This document shows, one piece after another, positions 21,600 through 21,751 of a DNA stretch of 21,751 nt. Each line of letters opens with the position of its first letter. Position 1 is the stretch's first letter. Location: the NCBI GenBank assembly GCA_031282385.1, contig JAITDV010000537.1, positions 1-21,751 on the forward strand. The letters are read 5' to 3'. Under the pieces are notes generated by a model. It was not told the origin of the DNA. It did no database searches and worked only from the letters and a program-made list of their open reading frames with translations. Made by a program: the position numbers and the translations under genes. Source of the stretch: Planctomycetaceae bacterium. Lineage in GTDB: Bacteria > Planctomycetota > Planctomycetia > Pirellulales > Thermoguttaceae.

Positions 21600-21751
21600 C
21601 CTGTCCCAAATGGTATTGTTTATATTTTTGAGATTGTTATTATTCGCGTATGTTTACACCCGATATTTTTTATTCAATTTTTGAAAAATATAATTCGTTG
21701 CGAAACGTTCTTCACGAGCGTGGAGCACGAAGGTGGGCTGCCGCAGAAGCC
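21600..21751. other. Terminal stretch with no supported gene
   Basis: AT-rich up to about 21705, then a distinctly GC-rich tail (TTCACGAGCGTGGAGCACGA, GGGCTGCCGCAGAAGCC) containing GGCT and AGCC as a small inverted pair. It may be the start of a gene or another repeat cut off by the window edge; nothing can be assigned. Confidence 0.3.

Overview
The window is AT-rich bacterial DNA carrying ordinary housekeeping genes and several large secreted or surface-type proteins. They are separated by intergenic regions unusually full of short inverted-repeat elements. The gene set suggests a low-GC member of the Planctomycetota, probably of the Pirellulales type. The pointers are an RpoD with a long acidic N-terminus and a large insertion between regions 1.2 and 2, a TlpA-like thioredoxin with a long N-terminal helical part, and big secreted proteins of unrecognised function. 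Shine-Dalgarno sequences are also weak or absent before most starts. This placement is inferred from protein features, not from an rRNA gene or a search.

Layout. Positions 1-2550 (+ strand) hold a membrane-anchored thioredoxin-fold protein and an A-type (HesB/IscA) Fe-S carrier. A GspE/PilB secretion or pilus ATPase follows on the minus strand (2754-4466). About 0.9 kb of repeat debris (4467-5360) comes next. Two secreted proteins then lie on the + strand: a 1271-aa protein with a KPDV tandem repeat and twelve G-N-D-x-Y solenoid-like repeats (5361-9176), and a 519-aa protein of unknown function (9416-10975). From 19488 down to 11016 the minus strand carries alaS, dnaG, rpoD and nnrD. The dnaG-rpoD order recalls the macromolecular-synthesis operon, but rpsU is absent. 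On the + strand apt (20539-21060) is followed by a broken IS630-type transposase N-terminus (21231-21599).

Repeats. I see at least five dispersed families. Family A is about 105 bp, with inverted ends ACTGTTCGTACTATAAAT / AAAGTGTGAACAGT and an internal hairpin; there are about nine full or partial copies. Family B ends in CCACTGAAATATTAC. Family C is 190 bp with long inverted arms. Family D is shared downstream of the Fe-S carrier gene and of the 1271-aa gene. Family E is a 34-bp pair. Several have ends adjoining TA, and an IS630-type remnant is present. IS630/Tc1-mariner elements insert at TA and can mobilise MITEs, so a non-autonomous MITE explanation is reasonable but unproven. Family A copies often sit directly upstream of start codons, and one may supply part of the dnaG promoter. 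The 639-bp dnaG-alaS gap is largely built of such elements.

No tRNA, rRNA, CRISPR array or riboswitch was recognised. The last 150 bp hold no gene that I can support.
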